A stretch of 6,651 nt of DNA. It comes from Oscillospiraceae bacterium UBA6370. Lineage in GTDB: Bacteria > Bacillota > Clostridia > Oscillospirales > Oscillospiraceae. How positions within the stretch are numbered: position 1 is the first letter of the stretch; each line of letters begins with the position of its first letter. The position numbers and the translations under genes were made by a program. The notes under the pieces were generated by a model that was given only the letters and a program-made list of their open reading frames with translations, made no database searches and had not been told where the DNA came from. Shown here one piece after another: positions 1 through 5,575 of this stretch. The DNA is taken from the NCBI GenBank assembly GCA_002437735.1, contig DJRC01000047.1:1-6651 (forward strand). Direction: 5' to 3'.

Positions 1-311
1 TGCGGCAGACCCAGACGCTCGCAGGAGCGGTTTAGGCGGGTGACATTCTCCCACGGACGGAAGAGCTGCACGCCGCCGTCAGGGCGGCGGTAGGCCTTCA
101 GCCCCTCAAAAACCTCGGTGCCGTAGTGCAGGACGCTGGCGGCGGGGGAGAGCGAGATGGGGCCGTAGGGCACGATGCGCGCGTCGTGCCAGCCCTTGCC
201 GGCGCTGTAGTCCATGAGGAACATGTGGTCGGTAAAGACGGAGCCGAAGCCGAGCTGGTCGGACGGCGGCAGCGTGCCGGGATGGGTATTTTCGGTAAAA
301 GCGATGTTCAT
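1..311 (-). CDS. ilvE: Branched-chain amino acid aminotransferase, N-terminal part (runs off left edge)
   Basis: This PLP enzyme of fold type IV moves the amino group between leucine, isoleucine or valine and 2-oxoglutarate. The first 103 codons are present and the gene continues past position 1. What is seen matches the longer, eukaryote-like branched-chain aminotransferase group: GFGSVFTDHMF at residues 21-31, a LHYGTEVFEGLKAYR block at 61-75, and RLFRP-like and TRLNRS segments at about 83-96. The arginine-containing TRLNRS part is where the family contacts the PLP phosphate. The catalytic lysine lies outside the window. The ATG at 311 is preceded by AAAGGAG (320-326) at a good distance. 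Only 24 bases separate it from the stop of the upstream dehydrogenase and no promoter is visible between them, so the two genes are probably co-transcribed. Family assignment is confident. Whether it acts mainly in synthesis or in breakdown is inferred from the neighbour. Confidence 0.92.
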   Translation of the reverse strand, partial: MNIAFTENTHPGTLPPSDQLGFGSVFTDHMFLMDYSAGKGWHDARIVPYGPISLSPAASVLHYGTEVFEGLKAYRRPDGGVQLFRPWENVTRLNRSCERLGLP

Positions 312-335
312 AATGTTAACTCCTTTCGCGTTGTC

Positions 336-1286
336 TCAGATCTCTTTAAGATGCTCCATGTTGTGGCGGATGCCCTCGCAGCAGGCGTGGAAGGCCGCCC
401 TTTCCTCGCCCGTGAGCGGCAGCTCCACGACCTCCTCCACGCCGTTCGCGCCGATGACGCACGGCACGCCGGCAAAGAGCCCCGCTTCGCCATACTCGCC
501 GGTCAGCTCCGCGCTCGCGGGCAGAATGACCTTTTCATCGTGCAGCACGGCGTAGGCCATGCGGGCGGCGGTGGTGGCGATGCCGTACTCCGTGCAGAAC
601 TTGCCGGAGAACGTGACCCAGCCGCCGCCGATGGACTCCTTCTGCAGCGCGTCGCGGTCGAAGCAGAAGCGCTCGTCGCGTGCCGCCCAGGTGTCGAGCG
701 GCATACCGCGGAAGCTCACGCAGGACCAGGGGGCAAACTGCTGGTTGCCGTGCTCGCCCATCATGTAGCAGGTGATGGATTTGTGGTCGATGCCGGTTTG
801 GCGCGCGAGCGCGCTGAGCAGACGCGAGGTGTCGAGCCCCGTGCCGGTGCCGAATACACGGCCCTTGGGAAGACCGACGTGCAGCGCGAGCTCGCGGGTG
901 ACGATGTCGCAGGGGTTGGTGATGTTGATGAGCACGCCGTCAAAGCCGCTCGCCTTGATCTTCCCGGCGTAGCCGCGCACGGCAGGAATGGTAAAGTCCA
1001 TCTCGGTCACGCGGTCGTGCGTGCCGCGCAGCAGCTCGATCTTGCCGACGCTGTTGACGATGACGTCGCACGCGCCGAGGTCGGCGAAGTCACCGCTGCG
1101 GACGTTGACGCGGTGGGGCAGATACGCGACGGCGTCACGCAGGTCCTGCACCTCGCTTGCGAGCTTCTGCCCGTTCTGATCGACGAGCACCAGCTCGTCC
1201 GCAATGCCCTGGATCGCCAGCGCGTAAGCGACGTGCGCGCCGACGTGGCCGAGACCGATGACGCCTAAAACTCTTTTCTGAACCAT
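336..1286 (-). CDS. L-2-hydroxyacid dehydrogenase (LDH/MDH family), likely L-2-hydroxyisocaproate dehydrogenase-like
   Basis: This is a 316-residue NAD-dependent cytosolic enzyme that interconverts a 2-keto acid and an L-2-hydroxy acid. The length is normal for the lactate/malate dehydrogenase family. Visible elements are a Rossmann glycine motif GLGHVG (residues 11-16), Asp36 at the end of beta-2 (favours NAD over NADP), the loop arginine at 92, NITNP (121-125), LDTSR (151-155, supplying the catalytic Asp and substrate-binding Arg) and GEHGN with the catalytic His179. The active-site loop at 81-92 is two residues longer than in typical lactate dehydrogenases. It lacks the glutamine that selects lactate and the arginine that selects malate. 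GEHGN followed by QF..WS resembles the Lactobacillus L-2-hydroxyisocaproate enzyme as I remember it. A branched-chain keto acid substrate is therefore inferred and fits the ilvE gene just downstream. Annotation pipelines may call it L-lactate dehydrogenase. The ATG at 1286 has AAAGGAAGG (1295-1303) before it. Confidence 0.85.
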   Translation of the reverse strand: MVQKRVLGVIGLGHVGAHVAYALAIQGIADELVLVDQNGQKLASEVQDLRDAVAYLPHRVNVRSGDFADLGACDVIVNSVGKIELLRGTHDRVTEMDFTIPAVRGYAGKIKASGFDGVLINITNPCDIVTRELALHVGLPKGRVFGTGTGLDTSRLLSALARQTGIDHKSITCYMMGEHGNQQFAPWSCVSFRGMPLDTWAARDERFCFDRDALQKESIGGGWVTFSGKFCTEYGIATTAARMAYAVLHDEKVILPASAELTGEYGEAGLFAGVPCVIGANGVEEVVELPLTGEERAAFHACCEGIRHNMEHLKEI

Positions 1287-1360
1287 AATAGAAGCCTTCC
1301 TTTCTATACAATAAACAATAGTTATCTTACATCCCGTAGTTGGGGAGGGGAATCAAGAAA

Positions 1361-1385
1361 AGGCCCCGCCGGACCGGCGGAGCCT
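1361..1385 (-). terminator. Terminator-like hairpin upstream of the dehydrogenase gene
   Basis: On the minus strand AGGCTCCGCCG pairs with CGGCGGGGCCT around a 3-base loop. The stem is 11 positions with one mismatch and is followed by TTTTCTT. This is a good intrinsic terminator shape for transcripts moving leftwards. It ends 74 bases before the dehydrogenase start codon. It could end the small upstream transcript or act as an attenuator for the dehydrogenase-ilvE unit. The plus-strand reading has no T-tract. Confidence 0.65.
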
Positions 1386-1401
1386 CTTGCAAAGGAAACG
1401 T

Positions 1402-1433
1402 TCTCTTTGTTATCTCCTGCGGAGATCAAGAGA
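1402..1433 (-). repeat. Two-part hairpin covering the end of the small ORF
   Basis: On the minus strand TCTCTT...AAGAGA encloses a perfect inner stem ATCTCC-GCA-GGAGAT, giving 12 base pairs with a small internal loop. The TAA stop of the small upstream ORF (1410-1412) lies in the 3' side of this structure, so ribosomes ending there would sit on it. The overlapping stretch 1390-1409 is also a near-palindrome, CAAAG...CTTTG, which could be an alternative fold. No T-tract follows, so it is not a terminator by itself. Confidence 0.4.
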
Positions 1434-1631
1434 GGGAATCGCTGGATGCGCCGTGATCCGGGATATGAAGCTGTTTTTCCTTCCCAAAAGGCAAATAAGA
1501 ATGGACGCCGGCAGCAGGCCGGCGTCCGGAACAATGGCGATATTGGTCGTGGCGGGGCAGGCGAAAGCGGCACAGTCGGACTGCGCGGCGGCAGACATAC
1601 AGACATTAGCAAAATTGATAGCTGCCATCAT
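1410..1631 (-). CDS. Candidate small protein or leader peptide, 73 aa, unrecognised
   Basis: The ORF starts at a tandem ATG ATG (1631, 1628). AAAGGAG at 1638-1644 is spaced six bases upstream, and a strong promoter sits just before that, so transcription and initiation are well supported. The predicted peptide has four cysteines (residues 11, 20, 25, 47), an alanine-rich first half (AAAQSDCAAFACPATT at 14-29) and a short hydrophobic stretch with many Leu and Ile codons (GLLPASILICLLG at 38-50). It ends in three arginines. I do not recognise a family. The reading frame runs straight through a perfect 10-bp GC-rich hairpin (1503-1527), and no frame has a stop before it. The 3' half may therefore not be real protein-coding sequence. 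Options are a genuine small protein, a leader peptide controlling the dehydrogenase-ilvE unit, or a short modified-peptide precursor. No modification genes are nearby, so the last is weak. Confidence 0.45.
   Translation of the reverse strand: MMAAINFANVCMSAAAQSDCAAFACPATTNIAIVPDAGLLPASILICLLGRKNSFISRITAHPAIPSLDLRRR
1503..1527 (-). repeat. Perfect 10-bp GC-rich inverted repeat, possible terminator
   Basis: GGACGCCGGC and GCCGGCGTCC are perfect complements separated by five bases. On the minus strand the stem is followed by ATTCTTATTTGCCTTTT, which is T-rich but interrupted, so it is at best a weak intrinsic terminator. It lies inside the small ORF (residues about 35-43). Confidence 0.5.
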
Positions 1632-1659
1632 CACTTTCTCCTTTCCTAAAGATGGGATA

Positions 1660-1688
1660 AGTGTAGCACACATTTTTATACAGCGCAA
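1660..1688 (-). promoter_or_regulatory. Vegetative promoter of the small-ORF leader transcript
   Basis: On the minus strand the -35 box TTGCGC (1683-1688) and the -10 box TACACT (1660-1665) are separated by exactly 17 bases. TGC before the -10 box makes it an extended -10. The expected start near 1653 gives a leader of about 22 bases before the small ORF. This is the only convincing promoter upstream of the dehydrogenase-ilvE unit. Near 1320-1355 I find only a poor pair (TTGATT and TAAGAT, 21 bases apart). Confidence 0.7.
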
Positions 1689-1780
1689 GAGGGATTTTAT
1701 CGGTTTGCCGCAAGATCGTCTGAAGCGACAAAATTTTGCGCCTTTGTGTTTTCCCTATTGGATAAACAGGTAAGCGGGGG

Positions 1781-2368
1781 TCAAAGCTCAGACGACATGA
1801 AGCCGCCGTGCAGCCAGTTGGACAGCTCCGCAGGCGTGCCCGGCGCGCCGACGGTGGCGAACTCCGTGCGGCCCGGGATCATCTTGGAGTTGTCGTTGCT
1901 CTCCGCCCACTGCACGCGCTGGAGAATGTGCTCCATGCAGCGCGAAAGATCGCCGTCCGGCGCGGGCTTATATTGCAGCAGAATGGTCACATAGCGGTTG
2001 TCGGAGGTCCAGCGGCCGAAGTTGGTCGTTGGCTTGCGCCATTTCCACAGGCACTCATTTCCGCTCTCCTTGCGCAGCTTCAGATAGCCGCCTGCGATGT
2101 CCTGCGTGCAGCGCACCAGCCAGATGACATGGTAGCCCGCGCGCTGAAAATGTGCGCAGACGTCAAAAAAGCCCTGCTGCATCAAAAGTCCGTCCTGCAG
2201 CATCATCACGAAGTGGTTGATCTGCACGTAGGCGGTCATCGTCCTTCCGTCCACCGTGACGGGGACGTTGCGGCACTCCGGCGGTACGAGGTCCTGCCAC
2301 TGCTTCCGCCAGTCCTCGGCGGAGGATTGGACGAGAGGGGCGCTTTTTCGTTTTCCAAAGAATAGCAT
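1781..2368 (-). CDS. Uncharacterised 195-aa protein
   Basis: I do not recognise this protein. The start at 2368 is chosen because AAAAGGAG lies six bases upstream and the promoter at 2408-2436 would be inside any longer version. The sequence begins MLFFGKRKSAP, has no signal peptide and no membrane segment, and looks soluble and cytosolic. It is rich in aromatic residues, with tryptophans at 20, 24, 83, 108, 110, 120, 154 and 185. A central block, FQRAGYHVIWLVRCTQDI (74-91), looks like a helix followed by a beta-strand. A conserved-looking WKWRKPTTNFGRW stretch follows at 108-120. Codon use is GC-rich like its neighbours, so it looks native. It is transcribed alone, divergently from argS. No clear terminator follows it before the next minus-strand promoter at 1688. 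Function unknown. Confidence 0.75.
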   Translation of the reverse strand: MLFFGKRKSAPLVQSSAEDWRKQWQDLVPPECRNVPVTVDGRTMTAYVQINHFVMMLQDGLLMQQGFFDVCAHFQRAGYHVIWLVRCTQDIAGGYLKLRKESGNECLWKWRKPTTNFGRWTSDNRYVTILLQYKPAPDGDLSRCMEHILQRVQWAESNDNSKMIPGRTEFATVGAPGTPAELSNWLHGGFMSSEL

Positions 2369-2407
2369 GGCGTGCTCCTTTTCGGCGTCTTTGATCTCTG
2401 CGGCCTT

Positions 2408-2436
2408 ATTATATAGGGGCGGAGCCGTCCGCGCAA
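2408..2436 (-). promoter_or_regulatory. Promoter of the uncharacterised 195-aa gene
   Basis: On the minus strand TTGCGC (2431-2436) and TATAAT (2408-2413) are separated by 17 bases. The -10 is a perfect consensus. The predicted transcript begins near 2401, about 33 bases before the ATG at 2368. This sets the start codon and rules out the in-frame extension to 2512. Confidence 0.82.
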
Positions 2437-2501
2437 GCGCTATTTTGCGTCCGCCTGCACAGAAATGCGTCGGCTTTCGCGGCGGAAATTGCAAAAACGG
2501 C

Positions 2502-2530
2502 TTGTTTTCCACACACGGCTGTAGTATAAT
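2502..2530 (+). promoter_or_regulatory. argS promoter
   Basis: TTGTTT (2502-2507) and TATAAT (2525-2530) are separated by 17 bases. The transcript should begin near 2537, leaving a leader of about 70 bases. That is too short for a T-box, and no T-box sequence is seen. The promoter is back to back with the divergent one at 2408-2436; the -35 boxes are 65 bases apart. Confidence 0.8.
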
Positions 2531-2553
2531 ACACGTTACGATTCTGCACTTTT

Positions 2554-2578
2554 TGCGGCGCGGCAGCGCGCCGCCGCA
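2554..2578 (+). repeat. GC-rich hairpin in the argS leader
   Basis: TGCGGCG (2554-2560) pairs perfectly with CGCCGCA (2572-2578) around an 11-base loop that can pair further. It sits between the predicted transcript start and the argS ribosome binding site and has no T-tract after it. It may protect the 5' end or tune translation, but no regulator can be named. Confidence 0.4.
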
Positions 2579-2607
2579 TCAACTACGAAAGAGCGAGGGA
2601 AAAAGCT

Positions 2608-4350
2608 ATGAATATGATCCAGAGCGCAAAGGACCAGATCGCCGCCTTGACGCGCAGCGCCTACCGCGCCGCCGTGCAGGAGGGTCTGCTGCCCGATGGC
2701 GTGGAGACCGTCCCTGCGGTCGAGATCCCCAAGGATACCGCCAACGGCGACTATACCACCACCTTCTGCCTGGCTGCCTCCAAGGCCATGCGCAAGAACC
2801 CGCGCGAGGTCGCCAATATCCTCACCCGGCACATGAAGCTCGACGGCACCTACTTTACCTCCGTTGAGATCGCCGGCCCCGGCTTTCTGAACTTCCGCCT
2901 CGGCGAAAAGTGGTACGCCGACGTCGTTGAGGACGTGGAGCGCGAGGCGGACGCCTACGGCCGCGGCGATGGCCTTAAGGGCAAGAAATACATGGTCGAG
3001 TTCGTCTCCGCCAACCCCACCGGCCCCATGCACATGGGCAACGCCCGCGGCGGCGTACTCGGCGACACGCTCGCGAGCGTGCTCGACTGGTCCGGCGCGA
3101 ACGTGTGGCGTGAGTTCTACGTCAACGACTTCGGCAACCAGATCGAAAAGTTCGCCAAGAGCATTGAGGCCCGCTACCTCCAGCTCATCAAGGGCGAGGA
3201 CGCCGTCGAGTTCCCCGAGGACGGCTACCACGGCGACGACATCAAGGAGCTCGCGCAGGCGTTCTACGCCGAGCACGGCGAGAGCTATCTGGACAAGACC
3301 GAGGCGGAGCGCCACGCCGATATGGCGCGCTTCGGCCTCGACCGTAACATCCCCAAGATGAAGAGCGACCTTGAGCGCTACGGCATTAGGTTCGACGAGT
3401 GGTTCTTCGAGTCCTCCCTGCACGAGTCCGGCTTTGTCGCCGACACGGCGAAAAAGCTCACCGACCTTGGCTGGACCTACGAAAAGGACGGCGCGCTCTG
3501 GGTCAAGACTGCGGAGATCATGCGCGATCAGTACCGCAAGCAGGGCAAGAAGGACGAGGATATCGACAAGCTTGGCCTGAAGGACGACGTGCTGCGCCGT
3601 GCCAACGGCTTCTACACCTACCTCGCTGGCGATATCGCCTACCACCGCAACAAGTTTGAGGTCCGCGGCTTCGATAAGGTCATCAACATCTGGGGCGCTG
3701 ACCACCACGGCCACGTCGCCCGCCTCAAGGGCGCGATCGACGCGCTGGGTCTCGACGGCACGAACCGTCTGGACATCGTGCTCATGCAGCTCGTCAAGCT
3801 TGTGCGCGACGGCGAGGTGGTGCGTATGTCCAAGCGCACCGGCAAGACCATCTCGCTCTCCGACCTGCTCGACGAGATCCCGGTCGACGCCTGCCGCTAC
3901 TTCTTCAACGCCAAGCCCGATACGCAGATGGACTTCGACCTCGGCCTCGCCGTGCGCGAGGACAGCGAGAATCCCGTCTACTATATCCAGTACGCCTACG
4001 CACGTATCTGCAGTCTGCTCAAGACGATGGCGGACGAGGGCCGCAGCGTTCCCGCTGCGGACAAGGCCGACCTGTCTCTGCTCTCCGGCGAGCAGGAGCG
4101 CGCGCTCATCAAGGAGCTTGCCAACTTCAGCGAGGAGATCCGCATGGCCGCCCGCGACTACGACCCGAGCTATATCAACCGCTACCTCATGCGGCTCGCC
4201 GGCGCGTTCCACCGCTTCTACAACGCCTGCCGCATCAAGGGTGAGGCGGACGACGTGGCGAACGCCCGTCTGCTGCTTGCCGCCGCGACCCGTCAGGTGC
4301 TCGCCAACGGCCTGACGATCCTCGGCCTGAGCAAGCCCGAGAAGATGTAA
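2608..4350 (+). CDS. argS: Arginyl-tRNA synthetase
   Basis: This class I synthetase charges tRNA-Arg with arginine using ATP. At 580 residues it is a usual length for the bacterial enzyme. Domains in order are the N-terminal tRNA-recognition domain (about 5-95, ending in AGPGFLNFRL), the Rossmann catalytic core with the HIGH-type motif in SANPTGPMHMGN (134-145), VNDFGNQIEKF (172-182), WGADHHGHVARLKGA (362-376), the KMSKS-type motif VRMSKRTGK (405-413), and the all-helical DALR anticodon-binding domain (about 455-580) with NPVYYIQYAYARICS and the typical ending LGLSKPEKM. All expected motifs are intact. The ATG at 2608 follows a moderate ribosome binding site (GAGGGA, 2595-2600); a second in-frame ATG at 2614 is possible. 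The gene appears monocistronic, with its own promoter upstream and a hairpin terminator downstream. Confidence 0.97.
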   Translation: MNMIQSAKDQIAALTRSAYRAAVQEGLLPDGVETVPAVEIPKDTANGDYTTTFCLAASKAMRKNPREVANILTRHMKLDGTYFTSVEIAGPGFLNFRLGEKWYADVVEDVEREADAYGRGDGLKGKKYMVEFVSANPTGPMHMGNARGGVLGDTLASVLDWSGANVWREFYVNDFGNQIEKFAKSIEARYLQLIKGEDAVEFPEDGYHGDDIKELAQAFYAEHGESYLDKTEAERHADMARFGLDRNIPKMKSDLERYGIRFDEWFFESSLHESGFVADTAKKLTDLGWTYEKDGALWVKTAEIMRDQYRKQGKKDEDIDKLGLKDDVLRRANGFYTYLAGDIAYHRNKFEVRGFDKVINIWGADHHGHVARLKGAIDALGLDGTNRLDIVLMQLVKLVRDGEVVRMSKRTGKTISLSDLLDEIPVDACRYFFNAKPDTQMDFDLGLAVREDSENPVYYIQYAYARICSLLKTMADEGRSVPAADKADLSLLSGEQERALIKELANFSEEIRMAARDYDPSYINRYLMRLAGAFHRFYNACRIKGEADDVANARLLLAAATRQVLANGLTILGLSKPEKM

Positions 4351-4373
4351 GCACACATTATATATAATAACGT

Positions 4374-4408
4374 AAAAAGAGCCTCTGCCTGCAAAAACAG
4401 GCGGAGGC
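4374..4408. terminator. Intrinsic terminator between argS and the AT-rich island, possibly bidirectional
   Basis: GCCTCTGCCTG (4381-4391) pairs with CAGGCGGAGGC (4398-4408), an 11-bp stem with one wobble and a CAAAAA loop. On the minus strand it is followed by TCTTTTT, a good T-tract. On the plus strand only TTCT follows. The better reading is a leftward terminator, although it is also the only candidate stop for argS. A leftward terminator here fits the idea of a lost minus-strand gene ending at 4420. Confidence 0.7.
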
Positions 4409-4419
4409 TTCTGCTGTGC

Positions 4420-4482
4420 TCAAAGGCTTGCCGCGGCATCGGAGAATGCGTAGAAAAATTGCTCCAGAACTTCAACGGACAA
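4420..4482 (-). pseudogene. Possible C-terminal remnant of a lost minus-strand gene (20 codons)
   Basis: Directly before the leftward terminator the minus strand has 20 open codons ending in TGA: LSVEVLEQFF followed by YAFSDAAASL. The end looks like an amphipathic protein C-terminus. Its composition is closer to the GC-rich neighbours than to the AT-rich gene at 4492-4890. No start codon context or ribosome binding site is present, and the frame is closed upstream by TAA at 4483-4485. The reading is speculative: an open run of 20 codons is not rare by chance. Confidence 0.25.
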
Positions 4483-4491
4483 TTAGCTCGT

Positions 4492-4890
4492 TCAAGAATT
4501 AGTCATCAACTCCCAGTATTTTCTTCCTACACCATAAGTACCCTTAGCATTTGCTATGAATCCAAGATGTTCGCAGTAACGATTGTATTCCTTTTCTAAA
4601 TTTGAATTGAAACTTGGAGCCTGATTTAAGACCTTAGATATTGCAGGAGTAGTCAATCTGCCATCTTTTTGGATATTATTCAAATGCTTTTCCATTGTAT
4701 TGATAGAATATCCTATAAATCTGCTCGGATAAAACTTGTATCCGAATTCCGATTTAACAGCTAAAAAACAGGTTCCTCTTTTTATTAAACTTAAAGCAAA
4801 TGAATACTCAGTTTCGCGCTTTTCATCCAAGTAACCATCAAGCACAGATATGTTTTGCTTGATTTCTTCCAATGATTGAATGCACTTCAT
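4492..4890 (-). CDS. AT-rich orphan protein, 132 aa, possibly related to a domain of HNH-type restriction endonucleases
   Basis: The start at 4890 is chosen because AAAGGA (4897-4902) lies six bases upstream; an ATG at 4947 would add 19 residues but has no obvious ribosome binding site. The protein is soluble and lysine/asparagine-rich, with no signal or membrane segment. Distinct blocks are FYPSRFIGY (53-61), KDGRLTTPAISKVL (75-88) and YGVGRKYWEL (119-128). From memory, similar PSRF.GY and DGR.T..AI..IL blocks occur next to HNH nuclease domains in some restriction-like proteins. No HNH residues are present here, so this would be a stand-alone or truncated piece. That link is uncertain. Base composition is strikingly AT-rich compared with every other gene in the window, which points to recent acquisition. 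It stands alone between two terminators. Confidence 0.7.
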   Translation of the reverse strand: MKCIQSLEEIKQNISVLDGYLDEKRETEYSFALSLIKRGTCFLAVKSEFGYKFYPSRFIGYSINTMEKHLNNIQKDGRLTTPAISKVLNQAPSFNSNLEKEYNRYCEHLGFIANAKGTYGVGRKYWELMTNS

Positions 4891-4952
4891 TTTTATTCCT
4901 TTCGTTTTCGAGTGGGTTTGTAAAACTGATTTGCTGATGAGGTACAATAGTT

Positions 4953-4980
4953 TATATGGTATAAAAAAATATACGATATA
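4953..4980. repeat. AT-rich inverted repeat upstream of the orphan gene
   Basis: TATATGGTATA (4953-4963) and TATACGATATA (4970-4980) are inverted copies with one mismatch, separated by six A residues. The repeat lies about 60 bases upstream of the orphan ORF, overlapping where its promoter should be. A weak -10 (TATTGT on the minus strand, 4944-4949) is nearby. It could be an operator for a dimeric regulator, a weak hairpin, or a chance product of AT richness. Confidence 0.4.
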
Positions 4981-5000
4981 CTTTCCATAAATGCAAGCGG

Positions 5001-5025
5001 AAAAAGCGGGGATATCCCCGCTTTT
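5001..5025 (-). terminator. Terminator of the spmA-spmB operon
   Basis: AAAAGCGGGG and CCCCGCTTTT form a perfect 10-bp stem around ATAT. On the minus strand the stem ends in a run of five T residues, 28 bases after the spmB stop codon. The plus strand also has T residues after it (CCATTTTTT), so it may work in both directions. Confidence 0.85.
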
Positions 5026-5052
5026 CCATTTTTTAGAGAAAGCCCCTTTCCT

Positions 5053-5571
5053 TCACCCCATCAGCACCCGCACCGCGGCGGCGGAGGTGAGGAACATCAC
5101 CGCGTCCGCGCAGAGCGAGGCGGGGATGGTGTAGCGTGTTTTGACGATGCCGACCGAGCCGAAGTAGACGGCGATGGTGTAGAAGGTGGTCTCACTTGAC
5201 CCAAGCATGACCGCCGCCACGCGCCCGATGTAGCTGTCGGGACCATAGGTCGCCATCAGCTCGCTGCCGACCGCCAACGCGCCGCTGCCGGAGATGGGGC
5301 GGATAAAAAGGAGCGGCGCGACCTCCGGCGGAATGCCGGTCCTTTCGAGCACGGGTGCGAGCAGCGCACCCAGATATTCCATCGCGCCCGACGCGCGGAA
5401 CATATACACCGCAGTCAGCAGTGCGATGAGCGAGGGGAGGATATGCACCAGTATATTCAGTCCCTCCTCCGCGCCGCGTGTCAGCGCGGTGTAAACGTCG
5501 ACCCGTTTCCCCAGCGCGTAGCAGGCGGTGAAGCACAGCAGGACCGGGACGACCAGCTCGGAAAGCGACAT
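5053..5571 (-). CDS. spmB: Spore maturation protein B
   Basis: This is an integral membrane protein of 172 residues. In Bacillus the SpmA-SpmB pair is needed for full dehydration of the spore core; the molecular activity is not settled, and both belong to the nucleoside-recognition (Gate) domain group. Family signatures visible are ILPSLIALLTAVYMFRASGAM (44-64, a membrane helix), LLFIRPISGSGAL (87-99), GPDSYIGR (110-117) and GSSETTFYTIAVYFGSVGI (124-142). Other hydrophobic stretches are at about 4-20 and 150-170. The start at 5571 is chosen for the strong GGAGGGGG upstream and the fit to family length; the open frame runs on to 5823, but that part reads as spmA in another frame. It begins 4 bases after the spmA stop, with its ribosome binding site inside the end of spmA, so the two are translationally coupled. 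Confidence 0.93.
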   Translation of the reverse strand: MSLSELVVPVLLCFTACYALGKRVDVYTALTRGAEEGLNILVHILPSLIALLTAVYMFRASGAMEYLGALLAPVLERTGIPPEVAPLLFIRPISGSGALAVGSELMATYGPDSYIGRVAAVMLGSSETTFYTIAVYFGSVGIVKTRYTIPASLCADAVMFLTSAAAVRVLMG

Positions 5572-5575
5572 TCCT

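Noticed and set aside
126..1268. A 380-codon plus-strand frame across the dehydrogenase and ilvE genes
   Set aside because: It is the antisense shadow of two clearly recognised genes, with no start signals and no recognisable domain.
1287..1360. T-box or known riboswitch just before the dehydrogenase gene
   Set aside because: No T-box sequence or recognisable aptamer core is visible; the region is short and mostly AT-rich next to the ribosome binding site.
1728..1741. CAAAATTTTG palindrome as a terminator of the 195-aa unknown gene
   Set aside because: The palindrome has no room for a loop, flanking pairs are broken, and no T-tract follows on the minus strand.
2369..2512. N-terminal extension of the 195-aa unknown protein to an ATG at 2512
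   Set aside because: The extension covers the promoter at 2408-2436, so it would not be transcribed; the ATG at 2368 has a strong ribosome binding site.
2536..4356. A 606-codon open frame on the strand opposite argS
   Set aside because: It mirrors argS codon for codon. High GC and strong third-position bias remove stops from the antisense frame. It has no family motifs, no ribosome binding site and low-complexity Val/Ala/Glu-rich content.
4351..4373. AT-rich stretch after argS containing TATATAATAA, as a possible leftward or rightward promoter
   Set aside because: No -35 box lies at the right distance in either direction, and a terminator follows immediately.
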